From Takakia lepidozioides (Eukaryota; Streptophyta; Takakiopsida; Takakiales; Takakiaceae): a stretch of 64,000 nt of DNA. The translations under genes and the position numbers were made by a program. Positions 11,353-21,282 of the stretch are shown here, piece after piece (position 1 is the first letter of the stretch; each line of letters starts with the position of its first letter). The stretch is from positions 87,646,756 to 87,710,755 of the forward strand of contig CM060731.1 of the NCBI GenBank assembly GCA_030704615.1, in the 5' to 3' direction. Under the pieces are notes generated by a model. It was not told the DNA's origin and did no database searches. It was given only the letters and a program-made list of their open reading frames with translations.

Positions 11353-12384
11353 CCTTTTTGAGCAAATCCGGAGCGGTCATAGATGGCCGCAAGAGAGGAG
11401 TCACGCTGCCATGTGGGAATGGTGGCGAGGTCTTACAAGTGTCGGAAACGCCCAAGCCCGTGGGAGGGCGAATAAACCTTCTGTCAGCAAGGGAGTGAGC
11501 CGTGGAGGAGGCACACGAGCCCCAGTTTTTGCTTTACATTAGAGAAGTGAAGGGAGAAGGCGATGGGGAGCCGAACCCAGATTGGATCAAGGGGATTTTG
11601 GAGAAATACCAGGATATGATGCCGGAGGATTTACCAAGCGGCTTGCCACCGCGAAGAGGAGTTGATCACAAGATTGAGGTGATACCAGGATCGGAACCGC
11701 CTGCCAAGGCGCCCTACCGGTTGAGCCACAGAGAGTTGGTCGAGCTGAAGACTCAGCTCAAAGATCTAATGTCAAAGGGGTACATCTGGCCGAATAAGTC
11801 ACCTTACGGAGCCCCGGTGCTATTCGCAGACAAGAAGGATGGGACGCTGCGGATGTGTGACGATTACAGGGCTTTGAATAAGGTGACTATCAAAACCGGT
11901 ACCCTTTGCCAAGGATCGACGACCTTTTCGATCGGTTGGCAGGAGCAAAGTATTTCAGCCGGATCGATCTGCGCTCCGGTTATCATCAAATTCGAGTGGC
12001 GGAAGGAGATGAGGAGAAGACCGCGTGCAGGACAAGGTATGGTTCATATGAGTTCTTGGTGATGCCTTTTGGACTCACCAATGCTCCCGCGACCTTTAGC
12101 ACGCTGATGAACAGCCTTTTCCAGGAGTGGTTGGATGACTTTGTGATCGTGTACATCGACGACATCTTGGTGTATTCGAAAACAAAGGAGGAGCACCTGG
12201 AGCACCTCAAAAGGGTGTTCCAGAAATTGCGGGAAGGGAAGCTGTATGCCAAAGCTTCAAAGTGCGAATTCGGGGTCACAAAAGTGGAGTTCCTGGGGCA
12301 TGTGATTACACAGGATGGGATCAGAATGGATGACAGGAAGGTGAGGGCAATCTTGGACTGGGAGCCTCGACTTCGGTCCCGGGA
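11353..12384 (+). pseudogene. Protease end and reverse transcriptase of chromovirus B
   Basis: Continuation after the shift at 11350, then RT in two frames. The first, from about 11502, has [54 protein letters not shown] and [13 protein letters not shown] single-base shift near 11895 moves reading to the next frame ([41 protein letters not shown]). The catalytic box is intact: [12 protein letters not shown] at about 12150-12185. A further shift near 12375 leads into the RNase H frame. Catalytic residues survive although the frame does not. Confidence 0.88.
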
Positions 12385-13137
12385 GTGCGATCCTTCCTAG
12401 GACTCGCCTCCTATTACCGGAAGTATGTGAGAAATTTCGCCAAGATCGCAGGGCCGCTGTCAGACCTTCTGTGTAAATCCAAAGTCAAGGCATGGAACAC
12501 CTTTTGTGGCCAAGATTTTGCTGAATTGAAGCAGCGGATGGCGGAAGCTCCAGTCTTGAAAATCCCGGAGTTCGATCGTCCGTTCGAGATTCATACAGAT
12601 GCGTCGGACTTCGCGATTGGGGGTGTACTGATGCAAGATGGACGAGTGGCTTACGAAAGTAAGAAACTGAATGAAGTGGAGCGACGGTGGCCGACGCACG
12701 AGAAGGAGATGAAGGCGGTGGTGCACTGTCTTGAGCTTTGGCGCCACTATGTTGGTTCCAACCCAGTGAAGGTGTTCACGGACAATGCCACGGTGAAGTA
12801 TTTTTCCACACAACCCAAGTTGTCCCCAAAACAACTTAGGTGGCAAGATACTTTGGCGGTGTTCGACGTGGATATCCAGTACAAATCGGGACGGGACAAC
12901 GTGGTGGCCAATGCTTTAAGTAGAAAGCAGCAGCTCCTGTTGGTGTATAGGGGCGAGACGGCGCTCCAAAGGAAGATCCGGAAGGCTTGCCGGAAGGATG
13001 AGCTGGCGAAGTCCGTGATGCAGGACTTGAGGATGGGGGTTAAATCGCAGTTCCACTTGCAAAATGGACTGCTCCGGTATAAACAAAAGCGTCTCTACGT
13101 GCCGAAGGGAGGGATCAGAGATAGCCTCTTGAGATAA
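12385..13137 (+). pseudogene. RT connection and RNase H of chromovirus B
   Basis: An uninterrupted frame of 250 codons. It starts with [20 protein letters not shown] (RT thumb/connection) and continues into RNase H with IHTDASDFAIGG, a KEMKAVVHCLELWRHY helix and FTDNATVKYF, so the D-E-D residues are visible. It ends with the linker to integrase and a stop at 13135. Confidence 0.88.
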
Positions 13138-14396
13138 TGCCATGATAGCCCGCTTGCGGGCCATGGCGGAGCCAAGCGCACTGCGGCACTCTTGAAGAAA
13201 GAGTATTTCTGGCCCAAACTGAGGGAGGAGCCAGATGAGTATGTCAAGACATGCACCACATGCCAACAAAACCGGAGCGAGTACAAAAAGCAAGCGGGGC
13301 TGTTACAACCCTTGCTGATTCCAGAGGGGACTTGGGAAAGCGTCTCGATGGATTTCATGACTGCTATGCGCTGTCAAAAGGATTCGATGCAATCATGGTG
13401 GTGGTGGATAGGTTCAGTAAAATGGGCCATTTCATCCCCACCAAGGAGACGGCAATGGCACAGGAAACAGGGCGACTTTACTTCGCCCACATCTTAAAGC
13501 ATCATGTCTCGGACCGCGATCCAAAGTTTACGAGTAAATTTTGGAGGGCACTTTGAAAGAAGATGGGGACGAGGCTGAAGATGAGCACCGCCTTCCGACC
13601 TACGACCAAAGGCCAAACGGAAAGAGTGAATTCCGTAGTGAAGCAGATCTTGCGGAATTACGTGTTGGCAGACCAAACAGACTGGGTGGAACACTTAGAC
13701 GCGGCAGAGTTCTGTTATAATAACACAGAACACTCCGCAACGGGAGTTTCCCCTTTCGTATTGGTGTATGGAAAAGCACCTCTGGTGCCGACAAGTTGGG
13801 CCGCCCAGGACGTTGAGGAACCGGCAGTAGCGGCGGTACTAGAAGAATGCGAGCATTTGTTGAAGCTTGCAAAGTACAACATTGCCAAAGCTAGGAAACG
13901 GTATGAAAGGCAGTCGAATCGGAAGCGGAGGGAAGTCAAGTTTGAGGCAAGCACGGAGGTCTGGTTGAACATCAAGAATTTCCGACTACCTCCGGAAGTG
14001 AGTCCAAAGTTCGTACCTCCGTATGCGGGACCCTTTCGCATCCGGAAGGTTATGAATGAGGATGTGTATGAATTGGAGCTACCGGCAAACAGCAAGGTGC
14101 ATCCAGTATTCCACGTCTCCCTTTTGAAGCCTTACTTCAAAGATGAAGCGCGTCCGAATCGACATCAAGTGTTGCGTCCGCCACCTGTGCTGTTGGATCA
14201 TGAAAATGAACCTGAGTACGAGGTGGAGGCAGTACTTAAGTCGAGGAGGTTCAAGAACCGAGAAACGGAGTATCTCGTCAAATGGAAGGGCTATCATCAT
14301 GTGAAGGCATCTTGGGTGCGTGCCTCAGAAATGGGAAACGCATCCGAGGCGGTTGCAGTTTTCGAAGGACGACCTCAAAAGCGGAAGAAACGTTGA
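13138..14396 (+). pseudogene. Integrase and chromodomain of chromovirus B
   Basis: The HHCC zinc part spans about 13138-13300 (KEYFWPKLREEP, CTTCQQNRSEYKKQ). The core begins SVSMDFMTA (first catalytic Asp), shifts frame near 13375, continues VVVDRFSKMGHF, and reads HHVSDRDPKFTSKFW, where about six residues normally before SDRD are missing. After a stop at 13554-13556 the frame from 13563 is open for 277 codons: GQTERVNSVVKQ (catalytic Glu), the integrase C-terminal fold, and a chromodomain near the end (EYEVEAVLKSRRF, YLVKWKGYHHVKASWV), stopping at 14394. Confidence 0.88.
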
Positions 14397-15201
14397 TGGG
14401 GACATCAACCTTGGAGCGTGGGGGAGGAAATGCATGCTTAGCCTGGCTTAGCTAGCTTAGGAATCCGATTGCAAAAACTTGTATTGTACAAAAATTTGTT
14501 ATAAAGGAAATGGGTTCCAAATGTTGTGCGTCCTATTTTGTTTGGAATGGTGATGCATGGTGTGGTTGGCTAGTGTGTAGAATGCATGCTAGCTTACAAA
14601 AGTGGGAGAGGTAAATTGGGTTAATCGTGTGTTTGCGCAATGCCGAAATCGGGTGACTCCCATCCAAGGGGCAAGGAAACTTGCGCCTTCTTTAGGAGTT
14701 CACGTGCTAGTGCGCACCTGGCGTGTGCGCATACTATAACTGCGCTACCGAGGGGGTTGCTTTGTAGTGCGGGCTAACGCGGAAGCTACATGCTTCCGTT
14801 CACTTACTATAATCGTGTAGCCTCGGGACGAAGTCGTAGTGCGGCTTCGGCGTGTTCCCGTGCCTCAGGCCAGCATTCCAAGGCGGACCCAATTGTAGTG
14901 ATTGGGGCGCGCGGTTGGTTCAAGGTTATCTTCCTAGTCAAAGAGGGTTCGAGGTGAACCCTTGCTCAAGGTGGTGCCAAAAGCGGCATCATGAGCGGTC
15001 GCAAGCAATGTTGTTGCAGTAAGGCGATTCGATCCTCGGGGAGGATCGTTCCTTGGCCTTGAAGTAGGCCAAGAAGAGTGCACTGGGAGGAGCTTGAGAG
15101 GCTCCACCCTTGGCCGGGACTTGGAGGAAGTCGGCCGAACTAGCTAGTGGAGAGTAGAATCAAGTGTGGGGTTTGGTTCTTTGCCACGGGACGCCATGGT
15201 A
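14397..15201 (+). other. Long 3' tail of chromovirus B
   Basis: Non-coding sequence between pol and the position where the 3' LTR should be. It matches C 1713-923 in reverse complement, and the match stops at about 15201, before the LTR start. No protein-like frame. Confidence 0.7.
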
Positions 15202-15202
15202 T

Positions 15203-15900
15203 CCAAAGGCTCCATCCCACTTCACTGCTGTGCACATCCTGCAAGCATCGTGCTCCACGACACCACATCTTGTTCAGCCATAGTGTTGAACACTCCCTCC
15301 GCATCCTCAATGCTCTCACATATATTTGGCATACATGTCCACAAGGGCATTGTTCAGAATCGCATCTGTTACAATTCCAGCTTTGGTGATGCAACCATGC
15401 ACCACTTTGCCCTTTTGCAGGGCTGCCAGACTTGCACACGCACTGCAAACGCACAATCTTGTTCAGCCATAGTGTTGAACACTCCTCTCGCATCCTCAAT
15501 GCTCCCACATTGGGCATACATGTGTCCACCAGAGCAGTCATGTTCAGGAGGACATCTGGTACAATTGCAAATTGTCACGATGGATCTCTTTGCCCTTTTC
15601 CAGGGCTGCCAGGCTCCCACACTCACTGCCAACACACACAAATGTTATGTGGTCGGGCTTCACCCTTCCCCCATCATTTGCTCATAGGTCTCCAAAGCCT
15701 CCATCCCATGCCCCTGCAAGCATCGCACTCCACGACACCACATCTCGTTTAGCCATAGTGTTGAACACTCCCTTGGCATCCTCGATGCACCCACATTTGG
15801 CATATATTTCCACCAGGGCAGTGTTCAAAATGACATTTGGTAATCTGCCAGGCATTCACCTTTTTGCCTCGGTTGTCCCACCATTGACTGGATCATAAAA
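15203..15900 (-). pseudogene. PPR-protein gene fragment (degenerate repeats)
   Basis: The minus strand carries at least three decayed pentatricopeptide repeats of the plant PLS type. Recognisable pieces are SIEDARGVFNTMAEQD and MYAQCGSIEDA (near 15470-15560), ALVDMYAK with a frame break (near 15330), and a third VFNTMA unit near 15755-15790. The plus strand shows the same unit three times as AGCCATAGTGTTGAACACTC (15278, 15468, 15753). Intact PPR proteins bind organelle RNA. Stops and shifts between units rule out a working product. It abuts the broken end of B at 15201, so this may be the locus into which B inserted or recombined. Confidence 0.75.
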
Positions 15901-16644
15901 GTATTCATTCCACACCTTCTCCTCATCTCTTGTACCTATTTTTGGATACTTTCCTGTTGTCACATTGGCAGTATCATGTCAAAGTCACTTCAATCTATCA
16001 AAGATTCACTCAACCAGCTAACTTGCATAATTCAACATGGAAATTTAGGGCTGATTCTGATAAGGGGGAGAAACAGGGTGAAATGTGTTGAAGAAGGTCC
16101 CCTCATCGCCTGATTTTACCAATTGTGCCGCTGCTGCTGCGGCTTCCAGTTGACCATCTACCCATGCAGGTTTCTTGTAGCTATCCTTCCACAAGGAATC
16201 ATAGGCAATGTTGTGCTTGAAATGTGGCCCTCTTGGATGAATCTGGACCCACACTCTATCCCTGCTCCTTCAGCTATCCATGCCTCTCACAAATCATGCA
16301 TACATCTTTGCCTTGCTGGTAGCAACTGACAATAACAGCCTACATTTGTTCTAGGAAACACCCAACTCAACTTCTCACACTAGTTCCTATGCTCAATTGC
16401 ATCTGCTACTCTCTATAATCCAACATGCATTCACCTTTTTGCCACAATTGGCCCACCATTGACTAGGGTCAGAAAAGTATGCAGGCCACAACTCCATGAC
16501 TGTTTAGGGTTCACTGTCACAAATGAAAGTGTGTTTGTCAGAATTTTGCCCACCCCAACAGCTCAGTCACTCCCACCCATGCAAGGTACCATGCTGTATC
16601 AAGTCTAAACCGTGGAAAAATACATGCAATAGCAGAAACCAACT
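15901..16644 (-). other. Weakly coding stretch at the 3' end of the CACTA genes
   Basis: The minus strand has one 69-codon frame (16254-16045) with an Ala-rich helix and no recognised family; it may be a terminal exon of the DUF4216-type protein upstream of it. A direct repeat of about 60 bp (CACCTTTTTGCC...CCACCATTGACT) occurs at about 15856 and 16433. No CACTA-type terminal repeat was found here. Confidence 0.35.
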
Positions 16645-17565
16645 CTAAACCATAGCACAACTGGCATGGTACCTCCCATGTGGAGCTTGGCTCCGCCTTC
16701 TACCATTTTGCCTCTGCCTTGCAAGTGCATTCAAGTTGGCAATGGCCAATTCATCTGCCTCACTCAAAGGAACACAAACAGCAAGCTCAGTCATGATGTT
16801 ATGAGGAATTTCAGGAGGCACCATGCCTACATAAGTGTCTCCCTCACCCAGTGCCACTTCTGTAATATCGTGAACCACTCGTCGGGATCGAGGGTCCTTG
16901 TGAAGGACCACCTTCCAGTTCCCTCGTGAACTTTTTTCATTTGAGAAAAAAACTTGCTCCACCTGACTAGGGAATGTCCAGGGCTGCTCCATCCGAGGTA
17001 ACATGCGACTGAAGTCAACCAAGAGAAAGCCATAATCATCTCGTTTCATGGTGGCATTCCGGCCCACCATGTGTGACCTCACCCATCTACACAAGAACAG
17101 AATTGGGTGAAGAATTCCGTAATCCAGTTGAATTATTTCTGTTACAACACCACATATTCCAATTGGGATAACACTCGTTTGGACATACCTGCTCTATTTT
17201 CTGCTTTCCTGATGGAATACTTGAGCAACTCCAGAATCAAATGTCACCCTGTCTGTGGCGCTAGTCCCATCACGTATTGCTCGAAAGTGATTGCCGTAAG
17301 CATACATGGACTTGAAGCCCAAGGACTGTACTGCTGGTGGTATACATAAATGGCATATGTCCAAATCATAGGACTCACCTGAACTCACCTTGCGTTGGAC
17401 AGCACCTTCAATCCATTCATGGAATGGAGCCAGTAAGCGCATATCTGTTGGGTATGGAATTTCTCCATTGTGGTGGTCTTGGTCTTGTCCACAAAGGAAT
17501 GTTGTTCTGAACTCAGTGCGGGATGCTTCTATGAGTGCCATCTCCTCTTCATAGGCCCTATCCAA
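16645..17565 (-). pseudogene. DUF4216-like C-terminal part of CACTA transposase
   Basis: Two minus-strand frames. The first (17565-17194) has FHEWIEGAVQRKV, GNHFRAIRDGTSATDRVTF and DSGVAQVF, matching the stretch before DUF4216 where plant CACTA proteins read HT..RD...TQNSGV. The second (17094-16645) has YGFLLVDFSRML, FPSQVEQVFF and WKVVLHKDPRSRR, the DUF4216 signature in which the protein names its DNA-bound partner segment. The gap 17194-17094 may hold an intron (the plus strand shows a splice-like AGGT/CAG arrangement). Function of DUF4216 is unknown; it is found almost only with Tnp2 transposases. Confidence 0.75.
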
Positions 17566-17658
17566 ATGAGAATTGCAAATTAGGATTACAGCTTATACCA
17601 TTGGCAGAAATGAAACACACAGGATATGATAAGCAACATACTTACTCAAGGAATGGTT

Positions 17659-18391
17659 TCATGCAATCTGTGTTGTGCAAAATATACTCGTGTGCACTGT
17701 CTCGTTCTTGAATGGTGAGGACTCATACACTTCCCAATCCTTGAACCACCTCCCCACTAACTGAGTCTTCTTCATTGGAGTCCCACACCTTCGGCTTGTA
17801 GCATGAAATTCAGCCATATACTTAGTTAGAAACCCTAGGGCCTCATCCAAAGCATACCCTTCCGCCATGCTCCCTTCAGGTCCGCTCATATTCCTTACAT
17901 AGCCTTTTAATGTCTTCATATACCGTTCCATAGGATACATCCAACGGCTAGACACGGGACCACACACCTCCAATTTGTCCACAAGGTGTACAAGCAAGTG
18001 AGTCATGATATCAAAAAATGACGGAGGGAATTCTTTCTCCAGCAGACACATAGTGATTGCAACATCTTCTTTTAAGGCCGGTAGCTCAGTTGGATTAATG
18101 ATCTTTGCACACACTTTTTGGAAGACTCGAGAAAGCCTCATAATTGCCATCCGTGGACCCTTTCCCAATACCCCTCGAATGCAAAGAGGTAAAATATGCT
18201 GCATCATTACATGGTAGTCATGGGTTTTCATTGTAGACAGTTTATTGTCAGCCACATGTTTCTGGAATGTGGCAGCATAACCTGTGGGGGCCTTTACTGC
18301 AGCCAATGTTTCCAAAAAACACACCTTCTCAACTTCAGTAAGAACATATGGGGCCAAAGGCTTTCACCAACTTGTTCGGGTGAGAGGGATG
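17659..18391 (-). pseudogene. DUF4218 part of CACTA transposase
   Basis: A minus-strand frame of about 232 codons with APYVLTEVEKVCFLETL, MKTHDYHVMMQHILPLCIRG, LLEKEFPPSFFDIMTHL and MYPMERYMKTLKGYVRN. These are the hallmark motifs of DUF4218, normally fused C-terminal to the Tnp2 domain. Its N-terminal end meets the 5-bp target site of D at 18387-18391. The missing upstream half is at 44643-46102, 26 kb away. A frame break lies at the junction (TGA just upstream of KPLAPY-type sequence), suggesting a small indel besides the insertion. Confidence 0.9.
18387..18391. repeat. Target-site duplication of D, left copy
   Basis: GGATG immediately before LTR start TGTCACGCGG. The right copy after the other LTR (44643-44647) is AGATG, one mismatch in five. 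Five bases is the normal duplication length for Ty3/gypsy integrases. Confidence 0.65.
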
Positions 18392-19254
18392 TGTCACGCG
18401 GCTTTTACTCACCCATCCCTTCGCTATCCGAGGCGGAAACTCCAAGATAGAAGAGTTGGAAATCTCTAAGCACTCAGCCCGCTCAGAACAATCAGTCATG
18501 ACCTACAGCTAGTGTATCATGGGGGTGTTCCCTATTTGTTTTCCTTCCCGCATTCATGTTAGCTAGTTACCTTACTGTTGGTAATTCGTATCAATTTGCT
18601 TCAGCAATCTATCGGATTCCATCAACTCATCCATTCATTCCACAGCTTCACTCAGATCTCTCTACACAGTGTGAGTATGAAGTATGTATCAGATTAATAT
18701 CTATCAAGTATCAGGCTGAAGCCATGGAGTCTCTAATCTGCTCTACATTACAACTCTACTGCTTGCATTCATCAAGCATCAACAGATCGTCCTCCTCCTA
18801 CTCCGTGCTCTCCCTCTTTCTACTCAGAGATGCGCTCTCTGCCTCATTTTCCCCCAGTGATGTCCGAAGTCCCCCCAAGAAGTGATCCTTTTCCAGTCAT
18901 TGCTCCTCGCTTTATCTTCCTACCCGTTGTTCTAACCGTTTCCCTCACTAACCGTCATCCGTGAACTAACATGTTCCATTCGCAGATGTTGTTCCCCACA
19001 GTCGTTCCCTGTCCTGCTATCCGTTCCCTATGGTCGTGACAGCTGTGTCAAGCTGTGACTGGTTGTGCGACTGTGTTGGGCTGTGTCGGCTGTGTCGGCT
19101 GAGTCGGCTGTGTCGGACTGTGACGGGCTGTGTAACCCCCCCCTAAAGTGCGCTGCTGTAACCCCTAAGGCTCCTGTTGGTCTCAGTCTGTGCAAAAATT
19201 AAGGGTACCCCACAGATCCCGCAAAAGTGTCTAGTCCCAGACAGTCCTCTAACA
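18392..19254 (-). repeat. 3' LTR of retrotransposon D
   Basis: An 863-bp LTR; plus strand starts TGTCACGCGG and ends CTCTAACA. Near-identical to 43765-44642 apart from substitutions and homopolymer length. It includes a run of GGCTGTGTC/GACACAGCC units (about 19040-19130). Confidence 0.92.
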
Positions 19255-19256
19255 TT

Positions 19257-19271
19257 ACCCCTTCCCTTCTC
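19257..19271 (-). promoter_or_regulatory. Polypurine tract of D
   Basis: The minus strand reads GAGAAGGGAAGGGGT directly before the LTR (TGTTAGAGGA). This proves that D is a minus-strand element and that 18392-19254 is its 3' LTR. Confidence 0.85.
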
Positions 19272-19292
19272 AAAAAGCCGTGTCCTCACGGT

Positions 19293-20762
19293 TTACTGTT
19301 TGGGATTTGTAACCCTTTGTGAACGAGCACCCTTCTGACGGTTAGAGTCTCGTGAAGGACTCCGTGTGCGAGCCCGTGTTCTGTCACTGGTTGAGGGAGA
19401 TGATTGAACAGTACCTGGATATGTCAGTCCCTCTGGAGGCTGATATCGAGGTAATCTTTCAGGAGACCCCCGTCGCTTCTTCTCTGCCATCTGAATTGCA
19501 TAGTTCTCTGCCATGTCAAAAGAGTCCGCTGAAGAAACAGTTGTATCAGAATCCTCGTCCCCCCTAAGGTGTTTTAACTGTCGAACTTTAACTAGAATTC
19601 TCTGGGGCATACAATGTTGTCCCACCATGTCTGGAAGTTTAAACTGTAAAACTTGTTGTAAGCGCTGAATTGCAAAATTGGTGAAGACCCTGAGCTCCTT
19701 GTCTGTCCAGGTGAGTGTGTACCAATGACTTGTGAATTGTGCAAATATTTCCATGCCTCATGTCCCTTAAAGAAAATATCGTCAGGCCCGAATTTCTGTG
19801 TTGACAAATTGTTCCAGGCCGCATGAAACCATGAACGAATCTGAGAATCCTTTTGCATCATAACTTTTGCCTCATATAGGTACATATGAGGTGGCACTGA
19901 AGGTAAGACCCAATGATCCCCACTAGAATAACTCAGAAAGCGCGTTTGCATCTTCTGTTGCTCAATGTGATAACGTACCAGAAAACAAGCAGCGTAGTAT
20001 AACCCGCAGCCCATGACAATACTTGCTACCTCTTTGGTCTTGGTATAAATGAATCCATGCACAACTTGGAAGGCAATTAATTCCTTCAACATGGTACTTG
20101 CCTCATGCCAGTACTGCGCAAAGTGATGATCCTCAATTGGTTGATTGTTCGGAAGAACTTAGTCCTAGTGGCCACTGGCAGCCAAATGCGCATGATTTGA
20201 TAGTAATGTGTCAATGACTGCGGAGGACTAAATTCTTCCCAAGCCAAATCCAACACAATGGGAATTTGGTTGAAGGGCATAATCATAGCCCGACTGTACT
20301 CTCGTGCAGGTGGAGTTTTAGGTGGGTTAAAAGCAGCATTCCCCCATACCTCAGGCTGTGGTGGCTGTGGTGTGGCTGTAGTAACAACAGGGTCAACTAC
20401 TGGCACAGTGACTTGTTGTGGTGTTGGTGGCACTGGCTCTTGTACCATTGGCATCTCCTGCATCCCCTGTGAAGAAGACTGAAAAACCAAAGTTCTCGCT
20501 TGTAAATAAGAAGCCATTAGCTGTTCCTCAGGTACACAGACTCTCTTGTCGATATTTGAAGTGAGGTCCTCCACTTGAGTCTGCAGGCCGTCTACATCCT
20601 CATGTAACTCCGCTATCCTACTATAGACATTGTCTATAGTAGTTGTGGCAATGTTCTGCACTTGCAGTCTGAGCTCATTCATCTCATTTCCGTCCGGGGG
20701 TTGAAATGTGACGGCCAACTGCAGGCCACTCCCCCCTCCCCGACTGCATCCGAACCGCCCCG
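19293..20762 (-). pseudogene. Distal part of D's post-pol ORF
   Basis: Minus-strand coding sequence in three overlapping frames that join with single-base shifts (near 20090 and 19745). The first (about 20705-20086) has a coiled coil (NELRLQVQNIATTTI through VDGLQTQVEDL), a Pro/Gln/Val-rich linker (PTPQQVTVPVVDP) and an aromatic-rich C-terminal segment. The second (20092 to about 19745) continues KELIAFQVVHGFIYTKT and CGLYYAACFLV. The third (to 19293) has YTLTWTDKELRVFTNFAIQR and a Ser/Arg-rich end. It stops 21 bp before the polypurine tract. It is the continuation of 29004-31216. No family recognised; position is that of env-like or Retand-type extra ORFs. Confidence 0.6.
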
Positions 20763-20975
20763 GATGGAAATTCGGCGCCGTTTTTCCATCTGGGATGTTT
20801 TTATGCCGTCCAGTTTTCGGCCTGACCCCCCGACACGACTCCCTTTGGGGGGCCCGGATGGAAATTCGGCGCCGAATCTTCATCCAGGGGATGTTCTCTG
20901 TCGCACACACTCCGGCCTCTGCGCCCGAGGCGACTTCATCCGGGCTTCCTCTGTTGGATATTGGGTGCCGAATTT
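20762..20975 (-). repeat. Inverted repeat, copy 1 (inversion boundary)
   Basis: In minus orientation this ~212-bp block matches plus-strand 31217-31428: AATATC-AACAG, then CCCGGATGAAGTCGCCTCGG, a GGCGCCGAATTTCCATCC core, GGGGGGTCAG-CCGAAAACTGG and GGCGCCGAATTT. Both copies are read in the same protein frame by the adjoining post-pol ORF halves. The pair brackets exactly the segment of D and M that lies in the wrong orientation. Confidence 0.8.
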
Positions 20976-21282
20976 CCATTCGGGGGTAGTAATGTGAGGG
21001 CACGGTGCCGGCTTCTCCCTTTCAGCCGTCATCATCCGGACGGCCCCCCACTTTCTGACTGCATACCGTTGGCAGTTATTGCGCAAAGACCAGGGGCCGC
21101 ATTCCGGAGACAAGGTTCATTAACACTCTGACTGTGGATTTTTGAGATAGTTGGCTCCCTGGATTTGGATCAGGCTTCGTCGCTCGGACAAATCGGCATC
21201 GCATTCATTCCCATCGCTGCACCCCCTTCTACCAGGGAGCTTCCCCGCACGCCATCCTGGCAGTCTTGTGTGCACATCTCCC

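Larger units (their letters stand above)
9101..15201 (+). mobile_element. Ty3/gypsy chromovirus B, 3' LTR missing
   Basis: Element of the same family as C. In order: 5' LTR 9101-9825, primer site 9828-9839, gag from 9955, protease, RT, RNase H, integrase, chromodomain ending 14396, and a long 3' tail to about 15201. C shows what should follow (about 110 bp more tail and a ~717-bp LTR), but in B the match ends at 15201 and PPR-derived DNA follows. The reading frames are long yet broken by single-base shifts near 11348, 11890, 12375 and 13375, and by a deletion in integrase near 13500. Much better preserved than A. Confidence 0.9.
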
